Source of the DNA: Corinectria fuckeliana
Taxonomy: Eukaryota; Ascomycota; Sordariomycetes; Hypocreales; Nectriaceae
Length of the DNA: 64,000 nt
Assembly (NCBI GenBank): GCA_019137255.1
Contig: WPDH01000169.1
Coordinates: forward strand, 1-64,000
Direction of reading: 5' to 3'
A program made the position numbers and the translations under genes. A model generated the notes under the pieces. That model did no database searches. It saw only the letters and a list, made by a program, of their open reading frames with translations, and had not been told where the DNA came from. This document shows, one piece after another, positions 1-10,532 of this stretch. Each line of letters opens with the position of its first letter. Position 1 is the stretch's first letter.

Positions 1-903
1 TAATAGATATAAATAAACTTTATAACTAAGATATAATTATAACTATAAAAGTTTATTAGACTAAGCCTTATTTAAGAGAGATTTAACCTAAGTAGTACTT
101 TAAGTGTTTTTACTTTAGATATATTATATAATACTATTAGGAACAGGCTAGGTATAGCTACTATAAGAGGGCTTACTATATAAGAGATATAATATACTCT
201 ACCTTTACTAGTAAGATCCTTTTAGCATATTATAACTATAATAGCTTATACCTAGTATAATCCTATATATACTATATAGTATAAAAAGAGTAAAAATAAG
301 TAAGAAATACCTATATAAAAAGACTTATATAGTTTAGTATTTTAAGTAAGTAGTATAAATATATAGTATACTTACTATAGGATATAATAGTATTAATACT
401 AATACTAACTATAGTACTAAACTACCCTGCTTAGAGGGGGCCTAAATAGCTCTTAAAGCAGTCTTAAGCTAAACTAGACCTAAGTCTAAGTCTAACTCTT
501 ATAGTATTTAGTCTAATTAACTAATTAAGAGAGTAAATACTATTAAAAGTTAAAAATAGTATACTAATACTAGTTAGTAATAAGAATAATACCTAAGAGG
601 ATAAGAATAAGTAGTATAAGTAACTTAAACCTAACCTAAGATTAATTAAATATTAGTATATAATTTAGGCTAAGCCCTATAAGGACTTATTATTATAAGC
701 ATATAATTAGCTTTTTTTATAAAGTAGACTTGCTTATAACTTATATTACTATATATATATACTAAGCTTAACTTACTTCTCTTTTAAGTAAGAGTAGTAA
801 GAGGTTTTTTATCTTATAGCTTATTATAAGGGTTTTTCCCTCTTATTATAAATTAGTTTAAGTTACTTAGAAGAAGAACTAGATAGCTATAAGCTAAATC
901 AGG
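1..903. other. AT-rich RIP-degraded DNA
   Basis: This stretch is dominated by TA dinucleotides with very few CpG or CpA steps, the pattern RIP leaves in repeated DNA of filamentous ascomycetes. No reading frame longer than a few dozen codons exists on either strand and I could not identify a protein ghost. It is probably the 3' part of another repeat copy, because it ends in an AAAT tract at 904-951 that looks like a retroposon tail. Its left boundary lies outside the window. Confidence 0.7.
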
Positions 904-905
904 TA

Positions 906-948
<43 letters not shown>

Positions 949-951
949 ATA
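904..951 (+). repeat. (AAAT)n microsatellite, about 12 units
   Basis: A perfect run of the tetranucleotide AAAT occupies about 48 bases inside the AT-rich block. Non-LTR retrotransposons often end in short A-rich simple repeats, and the ghost LINE starts just downstream, so the tract may be the tail of an upstream element copy. That origin is inference; the repeat itself is seen directly. Confidence 0.85.
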
Positions 952-3900
952 GTATAATATTAGAAAATTAAGAGATATTATTATAGCTATCTTACTATAA
1001 GATTTAAAAGTAATAAATTTTAATATCTTAACTATCTAAGAACTATAAGTAAATTTCTTTATATATACTATATACTATCTAGTAAAAAACTAGTTTTATT
1101 AATATTATTACTAAAATAAAAGTAGAAACTTAGTAAGAGTATATTTATATATTAATAAATATCTTAATTATTTAAAATAGTAATTTAAGTTATATAGTTA
1201 AAATCTTTATATAGTAATAATAACCTTAGAATAAAAAGATAAGATAAAAGAGGTTAAAATATATAATATTTATAACCTTAGCTAAATAGTAAAAAACAGG
1301 TAAAGTGTATTATCTGTTAGAGTTTACTAGCTTTAACTAGTATTATAAAATCCTAGGAAAATCCTAGTATATATTAGCTTACAGTATTATAAAAACTGTA
1401 TTTACACTGTGTAAAGACTTTCTCACATACCTATTAGCTATTATTAAATCGCTACTATCTGCTGGTTTTCTAACTTATACTATAGTTTAGATAAACTTTA
1501 AAAGATTTGCTACTAGAACTGTAATTACGGCGTAATGTTACCTCTGACCTATCTGAGATTTCAGTATGACATTTGTTATCACTTTAGCTACAGATCGAGC
1601 TATTATACGACCTATTTAGACTGCTAGAAGACTGGGAATTTATCTATAAAGAGAGAGTGATTTCCGCCTGTGTCTAAATATAGAGCAGACACTTAAGCAG
1701 TCAGATTTCATCTAATCATACTATAAAATACATCAATCTGACTCACTTTTTCTTCTCTATCTAATAAACTATCCATTGGTTAGCAGGACCTTCTTTAAGA
1801 CCTCTAAATCCCTTAAAACCTCTAAAAGCTTTACAGCTATTTACTTTAAGAAATTTAACTTTCTAACATAAATAGCTATATCCTATCTAATATTATCTTA
1901 ACTGTAAAGAGTGCTTAACTTAGCTTAATAAACAGAGTAGATACTAATTAGAGACTTTAACTTATATTATAAGTTATAAGAGAGCTTTTATATTCTTAAA
2001 ATAAAAGTAAAAATAAAAGATCTTATTAAGATTATAAAAAACTATAACCTTATAAACACTTTAGCATTAGGTACTATTATATATAAAGAAGATAATAAGC
2101 AGATAATAACTAAGCTCTGCTAAGTTACTCTTAGCTTAGTTAATTAGGTTATTAGATATAAAGCAGATTATAATCTTAATTATAACTTAAACTACTTACT
2201 AATTATTACTTCTCTTAATATATTAGTTAAGCAGCTTAGTAAAGAGCCTAATAGAAACTAGAAATTAATAGATAAAAAGAGATTTAAGTTTATAATTCTA
2301 AGTAAGCTATTACTATAGTAAAAACTAAAAACCTAAAGTGTACTTAATTAGTATATAAGAGAAATAGTTATAGTACTAAAAAGTATAATAAAAATAATAG
2401 TACTTTAAAGAATATAATCACTTAAATCTAAATACAGCTAAGATAAGAAGTGTATATAAGTACTAGTAAAAACTAAGTATCTTAAAAAACTTTATAATTT
2501 TTACTATATAAAAGAAATATAAAAGGTATACTAAGTGGCTAGAAATTATAAAAGCAGAGTAATTAAGAAGGCACTAAAAAGAGCGTATTAAGAGAATATT
2601 AAAAGAGCTTTAAAGTTACTAAAAGCTCTTTAGAAAATAGTAAAATAAGCTAAAAATAAAACCACTTAGATACTAAAGGTAATACTTATATTATAATACT
2701 AAGACACCTCTTAAATAGTCTTAGACTTAGTAAAAAAGATAGAGATTTTTAAAAAGGTATTTTTTCTCTTTTTACTAAAAGTAAAAATTAGTAATATTAA
2801 AAATATAACTTACTTAAACTAGATAATAATACTACTTATTATAAAATAAGAAGTAAAAAGAGCTATATAAAAAGTCTTACTACTTAAGGCTTTTAGCCTT
2901 AATAGTATTTAGAATAAAATATTATAACTAGTAGTAATATAAATTAAGTCTTACTTGTTAGTGATTTTTAATTAGAGTCTTAATCTTAGTTACTATTTAT
3001 AATACTTTAGGAAATTAATAATAGTTATACTAAGAAAGTAGAGAAAAAATAACTACTTTATTTATAAGTCTTACTAGCTAATAAAGTTATTAAACACTAT
3101 AGGTAAGATTATAAATACTATAATAGTATACTAACTAAGCTATATAGTAAAAATATATAACCTGCTTCTCTTAACTTATATAAAAGGTAAAAAGATAAGA
3201 TTTACTAAGTATACTATATATTATATTATTAATAAGATCTATAAGGTGTAAAATAGAGACTAAGACTAGATAGCTAGCTTACTATTACTTAATATTTTTA
3301 GCACTTTTAATAATATATTATATAAGTAGCTCTTATATAACTTATAAAACAGAAAAATTAATAAGAAGATAGTTTAGTAGATATTAAATCTTCTTAAAGA
3401 CTAATATACTAAGATCTTAATTAATAGATTTAAAACTAAATAATATAAAATCTTAACTAAAATAGTATAAGACTTACTACTCTTACTAATTTTTTATATT
3501 TTTTATAATATAAATCTTATTAAGAGTTATAACTTAGTAGAGAATACTACCTCTACTAGGTTTATTAATAATATAGTAATCTTTATATAAGAAGATATAA
3601 TAATAAAAATATATAATAAGCTTTAAAAAGCACTCTAAATAGCTAAGTAGTAAGTAAAAACCTATATATTAGTCTTCTTACCTAGTAAATTTTAACTTAT
3701 ATACTTTACTAAGATATATTTAAAAATAGATATTTAACACTTACTATTAATAGTATAAGATAAGATCTTAATAAAGTTAACTTGTAAATATTTAAAACTT
3801 ATTATAAACTTTATACTATAGTAAAAGCCTTATATAAATAAAATATAAAAGAAGGTAATAAAAATAATCTTAGCTCTAAGTAGCCTAAGTAGCTTAACTT

Positions 3901-5460
3901 AAAGCCTTACCCTTTAAGATATAAGAAAGATTTACTAAGAGGTAATAGTATTATAAATTGTATATATATACTTTATATAGTTAAACTTAAACTAAAAAAT
4001 ATAAAACATACTATATATAAATAAGATACTAGTATAACTATAATATCTATAAGTATAAACAGCTAAGGTGATTTCTAGTGCTTTTAAAGCTATATTAGCC
4101 TCTGCCTTAAATATTAAAATATATTTTTTACCTATTAAATATTAAATCTAAGAGTATAATACTAATTATCTAAGAAGAATTAGCTTTAGAAGATAAGAAT
4201 CTTAGTATAAGATAAATAGTCTAAAAGGAGAAAAAATAATAATAAGCCTATATAAAGTAATATAAAAAGCTATATAAGATAAATAAGAGTTTAAGATAGA
4301 GAAAATAAAAGTAATCACTTTATATATTATCTTACTATAGTAAATAAGCCTAAAAATATTTATTAAAAAGAGTATTAAGAAAGTATAAGTAAGATACTAG
4401 TATAGTATTAGTAATAAACTAAACACTATATATATATATATAGATAGAAGTAGTATTAATAGATATATAAGTGTTATAGCTATATATATAATAACTAATT
4501 AAAGTAGGAGTGTTTATATAAGTGATAATACTATATTAATAGTATATACTAGTAAACTCTAAAAGATCTCTCTAGCTTTTTAAATCACTTAGAAAGATAA
4601 AAGTTAAATAATATTAAAAATAAAATTTTAATTTATATAAATAACTAAGCAGCTATTAGGTTAGTAGTAAGGCCTAAAAGTAAATTAGAGTCTTACCTCC
4701 TTTAAGATATAATATAGTAAATATAAAAACTATAAATATAAGGCTTAACTGTTAAAATCTAATAGATCTTAGCTTATAAGAGAATATATAGTAATAAAGC
4801 AGCTAATTATACTATAAAAGAAGCTATAAGATAAAAATAAAAAAGACTATTAGGACTAAAAGTATAGTAACTTCTAGTACTATATTTATTAAAGTCTATA
4901 TTAAAAACATAGTTATATAAAGTTATTAATAATAGATAGAAGATATAATAGTAATAAGAAACTAAAAGCTAAATAACCTTTAGGTATATACTAAAGCTAA
5001 TACTAAAAGTATTATAGCTATATAAGCACTTTAGTAAGAGATATAATATAATCTATATTTAACTTTAGATAAAAAAGATTAGAATAAATAACTTTCTTTT
5101 TAAACAAAAAGTGCTAAAAAATTATAAACCTTAGATATAACTATAGTAAAAAATAGCAAATAGTAGCTTATATTCTACTTTAATATAAGAAGTATACTAT
5201 ACTTTAAAATAAGAAATTAGGCTAATTTCTAAGGTATTAAAGCCTTTAGGTATTATTAAGTAAGTATAAAGTAGTAGTAAAAGTTATTAAGTTTATAAAG
5301 CAAACTTAGATTCTTAAGTTTAAGATTAGTTTATAATTAGACTAAGCTAAGCACTAAGAGGAGACTATAAGTAGAAGAACCTATATATAAGGCATATAAA
5401 TCACCTTATTAGAGCCTAAAATAATATATATATTAGCATTTTAAACTGTTATCTATAGAG
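952..5460 (+). mobile_element. RIP-degraded Tad-like LINE (non-LTR retrotransposon)
   Basis: No open frame survives, but when C-to-T and G-to-A changes are allowed for, LINE landmarks appear in the correct order on the + strand. An endonuclease GDFN-like box is near 1950-1970 and an endonuclease D-x-D-H-L-P-I-like end is near 2185-2215. A KAxGPDGI-type entry to reverse transcriptase is at 2886-2924, read now as KAFSLNSI. A GSPLSPIL-type box is near 3465-3525, followed by the catalytic FxDD box at about 3561-3575, read now as FINN. A SVFxPxKF-type segment lies near 3680-3715, and an RNase H YTDGSG-like box near 4434-4470. The order endonuclease, RT, RNase H fits fungal Tad/I-type LINEs. Both ends are approximate and the right end is set where normal base composition resumes. 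The element cannot encode protein. Confidence 0.7.
1295..1800. other. Less-mutated island inside the LINE ghost
   Basis: Unlike its flanks, this segment keeps CpG and CpA dinucleotides and a mixed base composition. It lies between the start of the presumed endonuclease region and the GDFN-like box near 1950, where about 110-130 residues would normally fit; the observed spacing of about 930 bases is roughly 500 bases too long. It may be a later insertion or a different sequence joined there. I saw no clear inverted repeats, target duplication or coding frame. Confidence 0.4.
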
Positions 5461-5793
5461 GCTAGCTAGCTAATATAAAGAAGAGGTTTATAAGTAAAAA
5501 GCGGGAAGTTTAGGGGCAGCTAGCTAAACGCCAGATGGCGTTAGCGAAGTAGGGCGCCACAGACAAATATTCGGGGCGCTTTGGCTGTCAGCTAAACCCC
5601 GCTTACCGGGCATGGCTGCTGTGGAATGGCGGCTAAAACCGAGTAGGAATTGAACCTGAACCTGAACCATCATTTGTTCACCTTCCCTTCCTCACCTCCA
5701 CTCTCTTCACCTTCACACACTCTTCACTTGAGCACTCACCCCTGTCAAAACCCACTACCTATCTATCCACCTTGTCGAATCGGAGATTCTACC
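5461..5793. other. Boundary from RIP block to genic DNA; 5' flank of next gene
   Basis: Base composition shifts sharply from TA-rich to balanced between about 5460 and 5520, marking the edge of the repeat block. The rest contains CT-rich runs (around 5680-5730) typical of fungal promoters and 5' leaders, directly ahead of the ATG at 5794. No gene or RNA was recognised. Confidence 0.5.
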
Positions 5794-6299
5794 ATGGACG
5801 GGAATAAGGATAAGGGCCAGGAGGCTCTGGTTCCGTTGGTATGCCTGTGCGTCTTCATGCACAAGACCCAGCAAGACGCCAAAGCAGACAACGCCAAGAG
5901 CAAGCCAGTCCCATGCGCCAAGACCGACGCCGACCACTCCGATGACAGCCTGAGCGATCCTGGTCTCGCCCATGACAGTCAGAGCGACGACAACGAGGAT
6001 GAAGATGATCCTCCTTATAACGATGCTCAGCCTCCTTGGGTGTTCAGCAAGATACAAGGCGATTACGAACTGGCTGAGGCCCAGTTCAATAAAGAGTGGG
6101 ACCGCGCAATGCGGCTAGCAGCAAAACACAGGCCTGCTCGTCTCAGTAAGCTTCCAGGGACGATACACCCTTGCTTGAACAATAGCAGGCTAACTGAGCT
6201 TCAGAGTACAGAGTGTACCCTGGCGTTGACAATGACGTGGGGATGAGAATTGTGAAGGAGATAGAGATGGAGATGGCCGCTGATTCCGATTCTGATTGA
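5794..6299 (+). CDS. Hypothetical small acidic protein (2 exons)
   Basis: The product is not recognised. The start is the ATG at 5794 in an ACCATGG context; an upstream in-frame start at 5650 would add a leader of low-complexity Ser/Pro. Exon 1 is 5794-6145. A 59-bp intron with GTAAGC donor and TTCAG acceptor spans 6146-6204, and exon 2 is 6205-6299, giving 148 residues in one continuous frame. The middle is rich in Asp, Glu and Ser (about residues 45-75), followed by a Trp-containing segment and a very acidic tail (about 120-148) ending in Asp/Ser repeats. No signal peptide or membrane segment is seen. It borders the RIP block yet shows no RIP stops. It could be a nuclear or scaffolding protein, but function is unknown. 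Confidence 0.5.
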
Positions 6300-6537
6300 C
6301 AAGGTCGAGGATGTTGCGTGGGAGGGTGAACTGTCGCTATGGGAAGTAGACAATACTTGATCAATGCACACATTCTAGCTATTTCCATCCTGATCACTCT
6401 TGATTCCAGTGCTGCCTTGCCCTGTGCAACTCTTCACGACCGGTAGGTGTCATTCGAATGTATAGATTCCCTTTCCGCCAAGTCAGCCGCCGAACGTCCA
6501 AGCTTCGCACACGCACGAATCAGTGCAAGGGACAGAC

Positions 6538-8010
6538 TTACTCTCCAACAACGCTCAGCCTCGATCCGCTCAGCCGCGAGCTACTCCTCTTCTTGAGCTT
6601 CGCCCTCTCCGGCACCGGCGAGGGCTCGGGTTCGCCGTCGGCGCCGACTCGTCGTCCTGCCGCTTTACTGAGGAAGCTCCCCAGCTTGCTGCGACTCGAT
6701 TGTCGTCCTCTCTCCGTTCCGCTCGCTCCGCCGCCGACGTTCCAGCTCGTTCCCATGTCGTCGTCGTATGGAACTTGGTACAGCGGCGGCGTCAGCTCCG
6801 GCTCCGCTTGGTGGTGGATCTGGTGTTGGTGTTGCTGCTGGGTGTATTCATCGGGATGGTAGAACCGCCGGTTCTCGATCTCGTATCGGCCCGCCTCGAT
6901 GGCGTGTTGGTTCTTTTCCGTGGCTTGCTGGTTGCCAAAGCGTCGGTCGACGGTCGAGTTGAGCGTGCCGCGAAGCGTCTCACCAGCGCCCTGGAAGATG
7001 GGATGTCAGCACCAACGGCTTGCCCGCCTCGTCGTGCGAAAACTTACATGGATGCCGGCTGCCGCCTGCTTCAAGTTGAGCATGGTGGATTTCTGTCTCA
7101 GGCTGCCGTCCGACTGCTGCTGACTCGGAGGTGGCGCATACGCGTGGTTCTGCGGGAACCCCGTGGCAGTTGTAGTGGGCGGCGCGTCCGAGGGCTGCGA
7201 GCCGGCGGCTGCGGGCGGAGGATGGCTCGCCGGGACGGGCTTTTGCTGCGGCTCGAGGGGATGCGGCGTCAGGCCATCGTAGGAGTGCCGGTTGGCGTTG
7301 CGGTCGGGGATTGCGGGCGTGTTGGAGGTGGTGGTGGCTGGGTTGACCGGGCTCGGCAGGGAGTTTGGATCGCGCGGCGGGATGACGCGGTTGCCGGGTG
7401 TTTCGAGGCTCTGTCGAGGGCCTGGCGGACGGCGTGTCTCCGGGGCCTGGTCCGTCGGGGTTGTGGATTGCGGGGGGTCGACTGCAGGCTCCGTGGGAGG
7501 CATCGTGGGGGGCATCGTGAGGGGCAGCGTGGAGGGCAGCGTGGAGGGCAGCGTGGAGGGCACCGTTGGGGGCATCGTGGGCGGAGGCGCGAGCGTGTCC
7601 TGGTGGTTGCTGGTGGTCGGGAGCTCGGTGGCCGGCCGGGGCTCTTCGACGGTCGACGTCGTGCCATTGGAGTTGGTGACGGTGGTGGTCGTGGTGGTCG
7701 TGGTTGTCGTGGTGGTGATGGTCTGTCCGGTGTTGGGGTTCGTGACCGTCTCCCGCTTGATGGTCGGGCTCGTGTGCGACGGAGCGTCGTCGGGCCGGGC
7801 CCGGGCCTCCGTGGTGTTGCTGTGGTTGCTGTCGGCCTCGGTGTTCAGCGAGCTGGTTGGCTCGTTGGTGCCGTACGTAGAGTCCAGCGACGAGCTCTCC
7901 GGCGCGGGCGCTTCTCCGCTCCTGCGCTTGTCCTTGTCCTTGGAGGAGCCAAACACCTTCCACTTGTGGCGCTTCTCCTTTTCCTTACTTGAGGCATCTG
8001 GCAACGACAT
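6538..8010 (-). CDS. Pro/Thr/Ser-rich low-complexity hypothetical protein (2 exons)
   Basis: A 471-residue protein read from the ATG at 8010, where it begins MSLPDASSKEKEK with a basic Lys-rich N-terminus. A 57-bp intron (7047-6991, GTAAGT donor, CCAG acceptor) joins in phase 0, making the conserved-looking core AAAGIHGAGETLRGTLN; that core is followed by a basic Ser/Arg tail. The middle holds a 12-residue Thr run and repeated PSTLP/PPTMP pentads encoded by 15-bp DNA repeats (7500-7590). No signal peptide or membrane helices are present, and composition suggests an intrinsically disordered cytoplasmic or cortical protein. The AAAGIHGAGETLRG block recalls a conserved fungal family of unknown function. 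Several long overlapping frames on both strands are GC-rich shadows; the spliced frame, polar composition and intron support this one. Confidence 0.75.
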
Positions 8011-8583
8011 GGGAAGCGCAGCGAGGAGCAATGCGGTTCTTGGCGAGACTGGGGCAATTGAGAGTTTCACGGCGTACATTACTAGTAATTAATAGTTTGT
8101 CAATGCGCCATAGAACAAGCTTGGATGCTTGGCCACGGAGGAGGGGTACTATGACGCTCATGAGGTCATTGCACCGCCACATCCGCAGTCAATTGAGAAT
8201 CAAGACTCGGGATAGCTCTGCGACGCCACACCGTTACCTCTCCGGGCTTGGATGCATCATTGATCGTCATCTCCATCTGGCTCCAGTGGCTCGATGCTTG
8301 CTGCCACTGAGATCACCACTGTTCTACCATGCTTGGAGATGACATTTCGGTATATTAAAAATGTATCTGAAGCGGGCCTAACCACCAACGGTCGCCAACA
8401 TCAACCAGTCTGTCTATTCTCCATTCCATTCCTACTTACCCACCGGCACGACGCAGCAAATCAGTCGAATCCCAAGAGCCATTGCATGCTGGCAGGCCTA
8501 ACCATCTGCAATCTACAATCTATCCAGGAAACGGAAACCAAGTTCCTCAGTATTGCGAAAGATTGCAAAAAGTTCACTTTGTC
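8011..8583. other. Intergenic, promoter of the Pro/Thr-rich gene
   Basis: No coding frame or RNA was recognised between the start codon at 8010 (minus strand) and the tRNA. It should contain the 5' leader and promoter of the minus-strand gene. Confidence 0.4.
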
Positions 8584-8665
8584 GGGCTCCGCCGGGGTTT
8601 GAACCCGGGGCCTCGTGCAGCTGAGATCTCCCAAAGCACGAATCATACCACTAGACCACGAAGCC
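8584..8665 (-). tRNA. tRNA-Pro (UGG) with 10-nt intron
   Basis: On the minus strand this 82-nt segment folds as a full cloverleaf. The acceptor arms GGCTTCG and CGGAGCC pair (one G-T), followed by discriminator C. The D arm contains GGTCTAGTGGTATGA, and the T arm CCGGG-GTTCAAA-CCCCGG type stem is intact. The anticodon stem CGTGC/GCACG encloses TTTGGG with anticodon TGG, then 10 extra bases, consistent with an intron after position 37 as is common in fungal tRNA-Pro. Internal A and B box promoter elements are therefore present. It decodes CCN proline codons. Confidence 0.93.
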
Positions 8666-9451
8666 GCTAATTTGTCATCATGACTTAGTTCAAGAATATA
8701 TGAGGATACGTTGAAGGCATGTGGCATAATTCGGGGGGACTAAGGAACCACGACCACAGCAACAGTATCTCAACAACACGTCAGCATGCGCGCGCGATTG
8801 ACTTCTTGCAATGCTGTACCCCGAAATGCAACCAAGTATCATACTGTCAGTTTGTTGACGCATTATCGTACGCCTCCGGGGATCATCTCTGGCTCCATCG
8901 GCGGGCACTTGATCTGCCCGAGGCAGCGAGTAGCTTCGTAGTGTCTTCGCAACAGGCTTCCTATAGATAGGACACTTTGTACGGTGGCCTTGTCAATACC
9001 AGGACCAGGGCCAGCAAGATGGTGCACTAATCTGCCCCAGGAGGACAGGATCCAAGTGGAAGCATCACCGCCACCGGGCCTGATCGATTATCAATTGCAG
9101 TAACCTTCCCACGGTAACTTGACTAGTCTAGGTAACTGATATTACTACAAAAGAGTTCAAGGCCAGACACCTGCATTCGTCCCAAGTCTACCTGCTTATT
9201 GGCCAACTTGCACAGCCGGGGGCTAGCGCTACGCTAAAACACCACACTATTGATCTTCTTGCACACGCCACGCGCTATCGTCAAGCCTCTCCCCGACTAA
9301 GACGGCCGAAAAGCCGGACTGCAATTTTAGGTCAGGGGAAAAAGGTGTAGATTAAAAACAGACACATCCCGCCCAGAATATTTCTCCTCCCCGATGCCAC
9401 CGCCTGTCCTCATCATCGTCAACCCTGCCAAGCCTTGGCCGTTCTGTCAGC
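8666..9451. other. Intergenic, upstream of small secreted protein gene
   Basis: No convincing gene is visible. The last 200 bases before 9452 are pyrimidine-rich, as in fungal promoters and leaders. Short open frames on both strands lack homology that I recognise. Confidence 0.4.
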
Positions 9452-10082
9452 ATGAAGCTCTCGACCCTCCTTCTCTTCCCCTTCGTGTGCCTGTCTGCCG
9501 CGGACAAGGCATGCCCCGCCAAGGACAGGTGCCAGCGAGGCATTGACAACAAAGCCGCCGTTGACCCTCCCCTCAGCAGCCGCCTCGCCGACTGCAAGTC
9601 TCTTTACACGGTTACCGTCAGCCCATACACGGTGTAAGTGGCATCCTTACTCCAGGAAACGACCAACCAGCAAGGCACATCTAACACTCCTCCATAGCAC
9701 CGAAACCGTCGGGAGCGGCAAGATCGCCGTGCGCATTCCCACCGGGAGGCCCACCAAGAGACAGCTCGGAAACACGCTCGCTGCTCGCGCCGCGGGGCTT
9801 ACGCCTGCTGCTACGCCGACTATCGCCGCCACTACCATCTACCCGACCGCCATCCCCCCGTATGCCACGTACTGCGAGTCGGCGTATGAGTATTACAGCG
9901 CCTGTTCCCGCGCCGGTATCACGCCCGCTACGACGACGCTCCCGACGCCGACCAAGGTTGTGACGACGACTACCGACGCGTGCCCTGTGCGAAGGGTCGT
10001 GAAGAGAGCAGGCGAGGCTGTTGGCTACGAGTATGAGGATGGGTGGGATAGCTACAACATGCCTGGAATCAAGCTGTTTTAG
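9452..10082 (+). CDS. Small secreted hypothetical protein (2 exons)
   Basis: Exon 1 (9452-9633) and exon 2 (9698-10082) are joined across a 64-bp intron (GTAAGT donor, ATAG acceptor) to give 188 residues. The N-terminus MKLSTLLLFPFVCLSAADKA is a typical signal peptide. The mature part has a few cysteines, a Thr/Pro-rich middle resembling O-glycosylated linkers (runs such as TPAATPTIAATT), and dibasic KR sites at about residues 83 and 160 that could be kexin targets. The splice restores the SPYTVTETVGSG stretch seamlessly, supporting the model. No enzyme motif is visible; a wall-associated or effector-like secreted protein is possible, but function is unknown. Confidence 0.7.
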
Positions 10083-10532
10083 GGACGGGTAGATGTTTGT
10101 GGCAGCAGCGAGTGTAGCTGCAGGGCCACGGCTGGGGTGGTATTTGACCAGGTACTGGTGAAACCTGTCACGTCGCTGTTGAGTAGACGAAATTAAGCCA
10201 TGAGTTGATTGTACTACTATGCTACTTAATCACTAATGGGGGTCTACGATACTAAAGTGTAACCAGATGAGGCACCGGCAGGGGCCAAGTAATAACATAG
10301 TGTTGGCGAGCTGAGCAGAGACCAGCCTAACAAGTGATGGATGATGGGTAATGCGGATGCAGTTGCATGAAGAGCAATGCTAATTATCCAACTCAGACAA
10401 TGTTTAGTATTCGGCACCCCCGTGTAAGACGAGATTTGCAGCTCGGGCTGTCAAATTCCGATAAGTAGACTCAAGAGTCAACCCCTTGGGTAGATGCAAA
10501 CTAAAACCAAGACACTAAGCAACCGTGCCGTC
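10083..10532. other. Intergenic between convergent genes
   Basis: This 450-bp gap lies between the ends of the secreted-protein gene (+) and the AAA ATPase relic (-). It presumably holds both 3' ends. Nothing else was recognised. Confidence 0.4.

Noticed and set aside
7500..7590. Tandem DNA repeat as an independent element or CRISPR-like array
   Set aside because: The 15-bp units are in frame and encode the Pro/Thr/Leu pentads of the hypothetical protein; no spacers exist.
6980..7963. 327-codon minus-strand frame
   Set aside because: Another frame of the same strand as the Pro/Thr-rich gene with His/Arg-rich composition; it lacks the clean splice to the downstream exon.
6523..7992. 489-codon plus-strand frame
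   Set aside because: It is Arg/Gly/Val-rich and lies opposite the minus-strand gene at 6538-8010, whose intron and polar composition are convincing; this is a GC-rich shadow.
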